Source of the DNA: Neoechinorhynchus agilis
Lineage: Eukaryota; Acanthocephala
Direction of reading: 5' to 3'
Assembly (NCBI GenBank): GCA_051530055.1
Contig: CM121341.1
Location: 5,208,001 to 5,272,000, forward strand
DNA: 64,000 nt
In this document: positions 30,171 to 39,655 of the stretch, piece after piece
Layout: each line of letters starts with the position of its first letter
Position numbering within the stretch: the first letter of the stretch is position 1
Notes under the pieces: generated by a model
Told to the model about the DNA's origin: nothing
The model's input: only the letters and a program-made list of their open reading frames with translations
Database searches by the model: none
Translations under genes and position numbers: made by a program

Positions 30171-30308
30171 ACGGAGTTCGACCATGTGAAGCACCTTGTT
30201 TCGAAAAATCCTTCAGCTTCTCTTCCAAAAGGTCCTCTCGACTTGACTGAGGAGGCTTATCCCTGGATGGCTCCACATTGGTCGCAGCGTGTGACTAGAC
30301 GTTGAGGA
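30171..30308 (+). pseudogene. Orphan C-terminal coding scrap
   Basis: One frame reads EFDHVKHLVSKNPSASLPKG, then PLDLTEEAYPWMAPHWSQRV and TRR before a TGA near 30306. The composition is that of a real protein end, but I do not recognise the family. It has no start codon of its own and sits exactly between a truncated spacer and the retroelement copy, so it is likely a captured exon. No second copy occurs in the window. Confidence 0.4.
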
Positions 30309-31439
30309 AACGCGAAGTTCAGTAGACGGTCTTGAAGGCTGAGTCAAAGTCCTTGGCTCGGATGATGAAGCATCCTTACGGCCTTGAACTTGTGCCCAGG
30401 CGATGTATTTTTCGAACGCGTCACATTTCTTTCAATGTGACCAATGGCCGTCGCCATCTCAGTTTGAACAATGTTTTCGAGTCCTACTGCATTTAGAACT
30501 ATGATGATCCAGCCAGCAGAAGGCGCATTTTGTCAACTTTGTAGGACAACGTTGCTCCCAGTGACCCCAACACTTACAACTGTTGCATCGCGAGAAGTGA
30601 TAATCAGCAAAATTGTAAACATTATCAGCAGTAAATTTGACTACCATAGAATTGAAATAGCACCTCTCCAAAGTCAACGTGTCCCTGCTCTCGACATTGC
30701 CTATCACAATCGCTTTCGGGATCATATTCGCTAATCTGGCCGATTTTAGAAAAAAATAGGATCTTGACGCCCAACTTCCCCTCGAATTCCCGTTTATCGA
30801 CTTCATCAATGTCTGGGAATAATCCAAAGACCATAAAGGTTGACTGGTAGCTGGAGTCGGTAATTTAAACACCGGAGAGACCGTATTTTTTTCTCGTGAA
30901 TTCTATAAATCCTTCGACGAAACGTCTGCCAATTAACAAAACTCTCAACCTCCAACCGAAATTGGTTGTCGAGCAAATTCTATGCACGTCGTCCTTGAAC
31001 GTTTTGAACCATGGAACCAAGAATCTTCGATGCACCTCCTTCCTCGGGAGTAGCGGATTGGATTGTATGGCCACAGTAAGTGGCCATCTCTTGGTTGGGA
31101 CTTCCAAAAGAGAAGAATCGTCCTGGGGTGTACGGGAGTTGGTTTGGGTGCTACGTCTCCGAGAATAGTACTCCGGACCTCCCGTGGCACAAGAATTCTA
31201 AGAGAATTGGGTGGTCGTTTGCCACTCTCCGCCAATGACTGAACATTGGTGTGCATTGTTTTAATATTGACGTTATTGATATTTTTTTAGTGCATATTGA
31301 TTTTTTTTAATGTATATCGATTTTTTTTAATACGGTCGCAGTTGCCATGTTGCAAAGTAGTTTTAAAATTACATTAACAAGTTTGAACCAATGATTCAAA
31401 CCTTGAAATTCGTCCACTTTTTGTGTGCTGGTGAAGCGG
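30309..31439 (-). mobile_element. Retroelement ORF1/Gag-like fragment with zinc knuckles, copy 2
   Basis: Close copy of 23248-24363: an ATG near 31256, the Gag-like part, and the zinc-knuckle region ending near 30460. It is a broken fossil with a few breaks. The right edge (GCGGCAGT followed by AGACGCG) is the same as in copy 1, so it was duplicated together with the trehalase block rather than inserted independently. The left edge extends about 60 bp further before the orphan scrap. Confidence 0.6.
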
Positions 31440-32240
31440 CAGTAGACGCGATCATCAGGCATTCAATTCATCGTCCTTATGTTTTTGATTGCTGATATCA
31501 ATGCCACCAATATTCCTACGAAGTACAGGAGGCTTTTAATGATCACGGCGATATAATTTCGGCTGTTATGATGTCAATAATCAATTGTGCAGGGCGTAAG
31601 TTGAGAATATAAATTTAGATCGGATATCGTTTCTCCCAATGAAATATCTGAACCTTTTTCCAGGAGGTAGGATTCGGGAGGTTTATAATCGGGACTCGTA
31701 TTGGATCGTCAAATGTGCGGTGCAGAATAGCCGATACCGTAAAAAAATTATTTTAAATCGAATGGACAGTGTAATCGACCCTGGATTTGTGATTAATGGC
31801 GGTCGAGGGTACCACACAACTCGATCGCAACCGCCCGTATTTACATTAATGGCCATCGACTTCTATGAAAAGACATTTAACAAAGGATTTGAAGAACCGG
31901 TATCGGAACAATGGCGAAAGAGTACGACTTCTGGGTAAGGAACCGGTATTGAGAATAGATGGAGGGTGGAATCTATTAACTTACAAAGGTAACTCATTCT
32001 CAGAATTCCTTGTTCGAAATTTATAGAAAAGAATTTACTGTTCGGTTTGTACTTTTGTCCCTTACCAAGGAACCCATTTTTCAAGACTTTTTACGACTGA
32101 TGTAGTTTAGTTTCAGTAGTTTACGTTTGCCTGAAAGCTCAATCTCCCCTTGGAATGGCTGTGATATACGTTAATCTGCTTGAAACGAATTTGAAGAACT
32201 TGGGTATTAGAAGTCTCAATTGGTTCGGATCCTTCGATGT
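31440..32240 (+). repeat. Trehalase-fragment block, plus orientation, copy 3
   Basis: Nearly identical to 24364-25160. One 99-codon frame (31639-31938) now spans most of the decayed trehalase piece, from LNLFPGGRIREVY to FNKGFEEPVSEQW, because one A fewer in the A-run near 31741 fuses two parts. The signature aspartate region is still damaged (RDSY), so it remains inactive. Confidence 0.75.
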
Positions 32241-32945
32241 TTTTGGGTTTACTCTATTTTTAGATTGGAAGAGTGAAGTGCCTGGGTTTTGAGCCGATCT
32301 CAATGCTTCTCAAAGTGCAATTCTTCAATCTCTCGCTCAAAGAATAAACAAAAAAAGAAGAGCGAGTCATGAACTTTGTTGAAATCCATCAGGCTGCTGA
32401 AATATGTGAATGTCCAAAGGTTCTCCAAAAAAGTCAGAAATAATCTTTAAATAAGTCATTGACAATTAGGAGAGCCGGATTTTTGTTAGGATTTCCACTT
32501 GTACTCAAATAGTCGTTATGTTGCTTTAACACCGTAAACCTTAAGAGAGCGTTAAAACTCTTTATTCTGTGGTCTAAAACTCTTGATGGATTTACGACAA
32601 GGCATTAGCAAATGCTTTTGTTTAAAAGCTTAAAATCGTAATCCGAGTTCATAAAATAATAAAACGAAGCGTTTAATGTCGATCTAACACAATCGAGACG
32701 AAAAACCATTAAAAAAATGTAAAATATATTAATTGATTATTAAGCAAAACTGCGTATAAAGACGATAATTCTTAAGACCAAAATATTGCGCCGCCAACTT
32801 CGCCTTATTTTGTAATAAATCAAATCCATTTCGGTCAATCATCAAGAGCGAAAAATGCAATTGAAAATTTCGAATAATTTGCAAACGACATAAAAACAAA
32901 GTATTTTAACTGGCGGTGTTTAATAAAGTAAAAAATTTAACAAAA
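32241..32945. repeat. Upstream block of type-B KRP, copy 4
   Basis: Counterpart of 10446-11087 with the full CTCTATTTTTAGATTGGAAG start. It leads to the ATG at 32946. Confidence 0.75.
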
Positions 32946-33898
32946 ATGATTCAGTCGAGCGAAGACGACTATATCTTGCCGAGCAAAAGAAAGTCTCGAG
33001 AAAAAAATCAAGACAATGCACCGCACCAAAAAATAAAGAAAGTGAAACAAAACTAAAAGTAACTTCGTCAGAAAGTCTTGCAAAGGATACAAAGGTTTCG
33101 GATGATCGACGCGCAAAAAAAACGTTCAAGGTCAAAGGCACAACTCGAAGAAACTGAGTCTACGGAACTTCCGACGGTTAAACAGCCGAGAGAAATAAAG
33201 GAAGGAACAACCGAAGACAAAAAAGACAAAAGGTTACAACGAAGACGAAGCAACGCCGCAAGCTAGTCTCAAAACCTAAACTGGAACAAAATCCGCCAGA
33301 AAAAATTGAAAATTCAGGCGACTTCGATCAAACGGCATTTCCCAGGGAGCTAAAAATGGGCTCTAAACGTCCAAGAAAATCGGCAGAAGTAAAAGAGGAC
33401 TTAAGCCATGATGGCAAACGACAAAAGATGACGACGACGAAGCCAAGCGCTAAGCAAATCTTAGAACCTCATTCAAAATCAAATGCCCCAGAGGTTATAA
33501 TAATAGCGGAGGAATCCATGGAGTCGAAGGCAAATAAAGATGAAAGTTTTCAAATAAATGCTGAGCTGCCGAAGTCCCAGCCTCAAATACTAATAATTAA
33601 TGTAAAAGAAACAAACATTTCGACGGATTTGGATAGAACGACATTTAAAAGCGACCTTAAAATCGGTTCTAAACGTGCCAGAGAATCGACAGAATTAAAA
33701 CAAGACTCAATCCACGACGGCAAACGACTAAAGGTTGCATCGAAGCTGACGAAGCCGAGCCGGAAGCGAATTCCAACACCTCATCCGAAATTAAATGCGC
33801 CCGAGGTTATAATCCTATCTGACGATTCGGGGGAGTCGAAGGCAAATCAAGGCGAAAGTTCCCAAATAAATCCGGAACTACCGAAAGGAAAAAAATAA
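32946..33898 (+). pseudogene. KRP type B, copy 4
   Basis: Opens MIQSSEDDYILPSKRKSREK, then loses frame at the shared A-rich tract. It is the most diverged copy: after RSKAQLEETES it has a unique insertion (around 33180-33230, KQPREIKEGTTEDKKDK) absent from all other copies. The 180-codon clean frame from 33356 to 33898 has both SIM-like motifs and ends ELPKGKK like copy B2. In-frame codons after the stop read MKQTAFFGDLKKMIKTAMKP and on to DSKQ. Confidence 0.7.
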
Positions 33899-34768
33899 AT
33901 GAAACAAACGGCATTTTTCGGCGACTTAAAAAAAATGATTAAAACGGCGATGAAACCAACGGCAGATAAAGATTCGAAGCAGTAAAAGTCCTTTTCTGAG
34001 TCTGCAGCAAAACGCAGTAGTGGTTGAGATAAACACTAAAGTGTTCAATAGGCAAATATTGTTCAGGAGTTTGGCATCAAAGCGATTAATACAATTCAAG
34101 GAGCACTAGGAGAGAAGGGTCCTTTGGTTAACAAAGAAGAGCAAATTTGGAACTACGAATAAACCTTTATTACTTAGTGAAAGTATTTTTTAAATGATTA
34201 TTTAGTTAATAAATCTTATTAGTTATTTAGTAAATGTTAAAAAGAGAGATGTTCAAGTTGGGAGGGGCATCAAAACCGGGAATAATCTTCTTGAAATGAC
34301 GCCAGATAAAAAGTTTTGGGCCATTATAACACGAAATTTCCAAATCATTTGTCGACGATTCTCCCTGCAGAATGAATACTTTCTTCAGATTGGCGAAAAA
34401 GGACAATTACATAAATTTCAAAAATAAATCTTTTTTTAAAGTACACGACAATTTCGGGTTCATAAAATATTTCGAAAATTTAATAAATAGCAATCATTAA
34501 AGGGTCACGTGATCACGTTTTGTGACTAATTATCAATAACCAATATTTTTCCGACAACAAAAGCACAAACACAAAGAAAACGTACTTCTAATTAAATACA
34601 AGAAAATAAATATTGATTGCGGATAATATTTGTGCAACAAACTGATTTCAAGCTTTCCCGTTCCCCTCTCGTTAAAGCGCTTCACCTTAATCGTATCGAT
34701 AACAACGAGCAACTTAGCATCAAAACATCTCCAAGAATTTCCACCGGTAAGTTAAAAATCCGATCGGT
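33899..34768. other. Spacer between KRP and DCTN5 tails, copy 6
   Basis: Standard spacer with the palindrome at about 34508-34519 and the FWAIITRNF frame. A TAA replaces the leucine of the remnant DSKQLK. Confidence 0.6.
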
Positions 34769-35452
34769 TTAAGCATTTTCCACATCTTCACGAAGGCTCC
34801 CTTCAATTCCCGGCGGTAAGGGTAGAAATGAATCGAACATTTCAGAACAAAGATCCGCCATAATTTGTCTTGTACTTTCAGGGGCTTCGGCGATGAACTT
34901 CGCTGGAATTCCTCCGAAAATACAATAGGGAGGGACGCAAGTATCAGCAGTTAGAAGGCTGTTTGGTAGAAGAATGCTACAATCCTTAAGGATCGAGCGC
35001 TTCTCACAAACGGAATTGTGGCCTAGAATTAAGAAAATGATGTGTTTTCTAGAGAAATCAACATGTAAACTTGCCGATCCGTACACAGGAACCAACTTGA
35101 TTGCATTTAAGAACGCAATCATCTTCCACGATCGTATAGTCGCCAATCGATAGTTTTGAGAACGAATAAGAGGACGATGCGCGAGTAAAGAAGGGTTGGA
35201 GAATGCAGCTTCGTCCGAAATGACAGTATTTTCCAACTCGAATTGGAGCGAGATCGCCTCTGAACACACAATTTTGTTGAATTATTACTCGACCAGTTAG
35301 AATGATATTTTGACTTCCTGCCATTAAAGATTTCTTTTCTTGAATACTCACACGTCCGTCGAAGGTTGTGTGAGTATTCACGTACAAACCTTGTTTCCTG
35401 TGCTGGTTTCGAAGTATTCGGCGGGTCGAAAATATTGCTCACAGACTTCCAT
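34769..35452 (-). CDS. DCTN5: Dynactin subunit 5 (p25), copy 5
   Basis: Exons 35452-35382, 35346-35063 and 35022-34769 are open, with the two tiny introns intact. The visible difference is QIMADLC where the other copies have QIMVDLC, and the end is DVENA. It is the last DCTN5 of the array. Confidence 0.9.
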
Positions 35453-35499
35453 CTAGAACATATTTTTTAGAGGTGCCAATTGCTTTTAACATTTTAGAT
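35453..35499. promoter_or_regulatory. 47-bp head-to-head region, copy 5
   Basis: Same arrangement; CCAATTGC replaces CCAATTCC inside the tract. Confidence 0.55.
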
Positions 35500-36913
35500 A
35501 TGCAAAATCAAGATTTTAACGATAAAACCTCAAAGAACGACTCTGAAACATCGTCCACGTCTCAAGCTGCATCTGAACACAAAGAGATTCTAAAAGAAGA
35601 CAGGTCAACCGAAATCGAACACGAAGAACTCGAAACTTACGCCAAAGGAACAGAAGTACAATTTTATTTCAAGGAAGAGTCCAGAGATGAATGCGGGGTC
35701 CGGACGGGAAAGGTCATTCTGGACGGCGTCGAATACCAAGCAACCATTACACATCCAAATGCTCGTGAAATGCACTTTGAATCTCGGGTAGCAGCTCACA
35801 ACCGCCCACGAAAGCCCCCACCAGAACCTGAAGGAGGACTTCGTCTTCGAAGTGGTAGAAAAATGTTGAGTGCCATCGAGGTATTCAGGCAAGAGGAAGC
35901 AAAATCGAATTGTCCAAAGTCAACGAGATCGAAGGGTAGTACCAACGTTACGTCCAATCGAAAACGAGTAAAAGGAGAACCCGAAGACGACTATGTCTTG
36001 CCGACCAAAAGAAAGATTCTCGAGAAAAAATCAAGACAATGCCCCGTACGGAAAAATACAGAAAGTGAAGCAAATCCAAAAGTAACTCCGTCAGAAAGTC
36101 TTGCAAAGGATACAAAAGTTTCGGGTGGTCGACAGGCCAAAAAACGTTCAATATCAAAGGCACAACTCGAAGAATCTGAGTGTTCGGAACTTCCGATGGT
36201 TACCCAAGACATAAAGAGACCAAAGATTACAACGAAGACGAAGCCAAGCCGAAAGCGAGTCTCAAAACCTAAAATGGAACCAAATCCGCCAGAAACAATT
36301 GAAAATTCAGGCGACTTCGATCAAACAGCATTTCCCAGGGAGCTAAAAATGGGTTCCAAACGTCCAAGAAAATCGGCAGAAGTAAAAGAGGACTTAAGCC
36401 ATGATGGCAAACGACAAAAGATGACGACGACCACGAAGCCAAGCCCTAAGCAAATCTTAGAACCTCATTCAAAATCAAATGCGCCAGAGGTTATAATCAT
36501 AGCTGAGGAATCCATGGAGTCGAAGGCAAATAAAGATGAAAGTTATCAAATAAATCCTGAACTGCCGAAGTCCCAGTCTCAAATACAAATGATTAATGTA
36601 AAAGAAACAAACATTTCGACGGATTTGGATAGAACGACATTTAAAAGCGACCTTAAAATCGGTTCTAAACGTGCCAGAGAATCGACAGAAGTCAAAGAAG
36701 ACTCAAATCCACGACGGCAAACGACTTAAGGTTGCATCGAAGCCGACGAAGCCGAGCCGGAAGCGAATTCCAACACCTCATCCGAAATTAAATGCGCCCG
36801 AGGTTATAATCCTATCTGACGATTCGGGAGAGTCGAAGGCAAATCAAGGCGAAAGTTCGCAAATAAATCCGCAACAATCAAGCCTCAATCCTAAATCAAA
36901 AGGACAAAAATAA
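35500..36913 (+). pseudogene. KRP type A, copy 5 (late frameshift)
   Basis: The frame is clean for 409 codons from the ATG at 35500, covering the N-terminal module, the first SIM-like motif and KESNISTDLDR-type linker. An extra base near 36705 (CTCAAATCC for CTCAATCC) then shifts the frame, which ends at 36727-36729. The lost part, still readable in the next frame to about 36913, includes KPSRKRIPTPHP and APEVIILSDDSGES. The two changed residues before the shift (TEVKEDS for TELKQDS) copy the wording of the first repeat, which suggests conversion between the two internal repeats. Confidence 0.7.
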
Positions 36914-37290
36914 GTGAAAAAAAAAGCATTTTCCGGCGACCTAAAAAATGATTAAAACGGCGATGAAGCCAACGGCAGATAAAGATTCAAAGCAGTTAAA
37001 GTCGTCCCTCTGAGTCTGCAGCAAAACGCAGTAGCGGTTGAAATAAACATCAAAGTGTTCAATTAGCAAATATTGTTCAGGAGTCTGGCATCAAATCGAT
37101 CAATCAAATTCAAGGAGCACCAGGATAGACGGGTCCTTTGGTTAACAAAGAAGAGCAAATTTGGAACTACGAATAAACTTTTATTATTTTGTGAAAGTAT
37201 TTTTTAAATGATTATTTAGAATAAATCTTATAAGTTATTTAGTAAATGTTAAAAAGAGATGTTCAAGTTGGGAGGGGCATTAAAAGTTGA
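36914..37290. other. Truncated spacer, right end of the array
   Basis: Standard spacer up to AAGTTGGGAGGGGCATTAAAAG near 37285, where array sequence ends and unique sequence leading to SNU13 starts. Confidence 0.7.
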
Positions 37291-37655
37291 AAATACATTT
37301 CAATAAATGGAGAAGAGTTGGAAACTAAATTCGATGGTTGATAAAGAAGTGGTCACATTTAAGACAGAGTACAGCTAATTGATTTCAAGCACTCTAAAAA
37401 AAGGATGTTCCTGGACTGTGAAGGTTCGCCTATGATTGGTCATTTTGTAATATATTTTTATCATCGAGAGAAAATCGTAACCTCTGGAATATATTGATCC
37501 CGAGTACAAGGGCTAAACATTATAAAATAGTAGAAACTTTTTTCTGGTGACCGATGAGACGTCCTCTTTCGAAATATCTCAAGTAAAAATGGGCGAATGT
37601 GCAAAAAGCGAATCCGTACATCCACTCACCCATATGGATAATTTAATTTTCCACT
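37291..37655. other. Unique sequence, 3-prime side of SNU13
   Basis: No repeat or gene recognised. A 64-codon plus-strand frame (37547-37741) overlaps the SNU13 coding region on the other strand and is not supported. Confidence 0.5.
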
Positions 37656-38075
37656 TCATACGAGAAGACGTTCAATGGCTCGTTTTACATCGCCTATTTT
37701 GTTTTCCAACTGTCCACCATCACCACTGTCAGCATTATTGATGGAACAAGCCATCACCGGCCTTGTGACTCCACAAGCACGGCCCAAAGCTTGTTTAGAA
37801 GATACAAACACGTACGGAACATTTTTATCCTCACAAAGAAGTGGCAAATGCATCAGAATCTCAATCGGCGACGCGTCTGCAGCGAGTACGATGATGGCCG
37901 ACCGTCCACGGTTCAACATCTTCGTTGCTTCATTCGCTCCTCGTCGAAGTTGACGATAATTTAACGATTCTTGTACCAACTCCAGAATCGTCTTTGTCAA
38001 ACGACCATCCGCTAGCGGATACGCTTTTGGATTAACATCGCGCTCAACTGCTATTGACCCAGAAACGTCTTCCAT
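37656..38075 (-). CDS. SNU13: SNU13 (NHP2L1/15.5K), U4 snRNP and box C/D snoRNP protein
   Basis: The protein has 139 residues in one exon. It matches SNU13 along its length: [40 protein letters not shown], then [40 protein letters not shown] and an IERLLV end. SNU13 is an L7Ae-family protein that binds the kink-turn of U4 snRNA and box C/D snoRNAs, starting assembly of both particles in the nucleus. Compared with the 128-residue human protein there are about six extra N-terminal residues and a short acidic insertion (NNADSGDGG) before the last helix. L7Ae-fold RNA-binding residues (GANEATK and the VxRPV-type loop) are present. The ATG at 38075 is the first after an upstream stop. Confidence 0.95.
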   Translation of the reverse strand: MEDVSGSIAVERDVNPKAYPLADGRLTKTILELVQESLNYRQLRRGANEATKMLNRGRSAIIVLAADASPIEILMHLPLLCEDKNVPYVFVSSKQALGRACGVTRPVMACSINNADSGDGGQLENKIGDVKRAIERLLV

Positions 38076-38445
38076 TCGTGATTAATCTCTCGACGGCGAG
38101 CGATCTTCTCTTATATACGAAAAAGTACAACGGAAGAATCGCTCTTTGGTCCTTCATAATGATGTTTTAAGTGACGTAGCTTTAGTTGTTTTTTTGATCG
38201 GTCACAGAATCAGGGCAATGGATTATAAAGATGTTTCGTCGTTCCTATTGGAAATATTTGTTTCTCACGCCTCATAATTATGTTTTGTTTTCAAAAGTGG
38301 GATAAATAAATCTTTGTTTCCGAAATTTTTTTACCATCTTACGGAGGATAAAGTGCGAATAAAACACTTAAGGAATTCCCGCGGAAAAAACTAATTGCAT
38401 TATTGTCTTTGATGCGGAAAGATACATTCTTTTTCTTAGTTTCAC

Positions 38446-38597
38446 CACCAATCGGATTTAAATTCACTGATTTATTTGCGATATTTTAGGTTACGTCGTA
38501 AAACTTACAAACAATGACAAACCTTGAGGAAATGTCGTAATTATTCGATGTGAAATACCGGGGAAATAAATCAGTGAATTTTTGAATCCGAGGGGTG
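38446..38597. repeat. Foldback element near the duplicated segment
   Basis: The arm CGGATTTAAATTCACTGATT (about 38453 onwards) is answered in inverted form by AAATCAGTGAATTTTTGAATCCG at about 38566-38590, with flanking bases also pairing. The loop is about 75 bp. No coding content. It lies some 350 bp left of the first copy of the 4.48-kb duplication. Confidence 0.6.
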
Positions 38598-38950
38598 GGA
38601 GAACAAAGAAAATTTTCTTTACCATTAAAACAGCCCTCCCCCGATTGCCCATTTTCGAAAACAATACTCGAATATTATCAGTAGTTGCCAAATTGCCTAA
38701 CAAAAACACATCTTTTTCTTGCTTAGCGTCTCCAAAGAACGTTTCACGAGTTTTAGTAATTTTGTTCGCAAAAAATATTCTTAACTTTTCAGGTTTATTT
38801 TAATCTTATCACTATTTTTTAAAGGCATCCAATGAGTAGGAAGCAATTTAATCTATGTTTTGCAATTTTGGTAATTCTTAAAAAAATGGAGCATTTAACG
38901 GGTTTGTCGCTCTTTTTTAAAATTCATTTGCGAGCATCGACGTCCAGCAC
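38598..38950. other. Unassigned sequence left of the duplication
   Basis: Short frames only, with nothing recognised. The end at 38951 is the left breakpoint of the duplicated segment (CGAGAAATTCTTTAATTTAA is shared; bases before it are not). Confidence 0.5.
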
Positions 38951-39275
38951 TCGAGAAATTCTTTAATTTAAGCCACGAGAAAGGCATAGGGAAAAAACCG
39001 AAAACTCAATCTCTCCCATCATTCATAGGTCTTAAATAATTATTATTAAAACTAGACGATTAGTTGTCCTGGGCGGAACACGAGTCTTAGCCGCGGTTCT
39101 TTCATTTGGATGAATGCTTGAGTTTCCAAAACGAGCAACAGAAGTGTAGAAACAGCTACGAATCGCATAGCGTCAGTTGGAGATGTCGTTCACTTATGAA
39201 CTCTTAAGGTTGTATTTGTAGTTATTAACCATGAACCAGCTGTCCATGTCTTTCTATGATTTATTTAAATGAACT

Positions 39276-39560
39276 TCAGGGGCAATAATCCACAACATTT
39301 GAATTTTGCCGACGGTGATTGGCTGCTAAAGCATCTTTTGTTTCATCGCTAAGAATACGCGTTAAATTCTTTGTGGTTATGTCAAAAATTTGAGAACGAA
39401 TTATTCGATTTGATAATTTTGGATATTTTGTGTTGATTTGAACGTAGTTTATTCCCACCCGAAGGGAAATACGAAAAAACCGGAATATCTGTGTGTTTAT
39501 GAGGACCCAAAGGTACATGGGTCTCATATTTTAAACACAAAAATTAATATAATGTGTTAT
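39276..39560 (+). mobile_element. LINE-1 3-prime end remnant
   Basis: The tract TATGAGGACCCAAAGGTACATGGGTC near 39498 also occurs at the end of the LINE-1 copies at 48340 (as GTGAACCCAAAGATACATGG) and 58238. It forms a small stem, GGACCC pairing with GGGTCC. The AAACACAAAAATTAATATAA tail follows. On the minus strand the neighbouring 39276-39480 holds a frame ending DALAANHRRQNSNVVDYCP that I cannot assign. Confidence 0.5.
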
Positions 39561-39655
39561 TATTTATAACCTCCCCCCCCGTTTCAGAGAGAAAATAGCT
39601 TTTAGCGTTTTATTTTTTCAGCACATACAACAATTAAACCATTTTTCAATGTTTC

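Noticed and set aside
39276-39480. Histone-fold protein on the minus strand (LTRILSDETKDALAANHRRQ)
   Set aside because: It has a faint resemblance to a histone-fold helix 2-3 pattern, but the frame is short, lacks a start and abuts a LINE tail; too weak to call.
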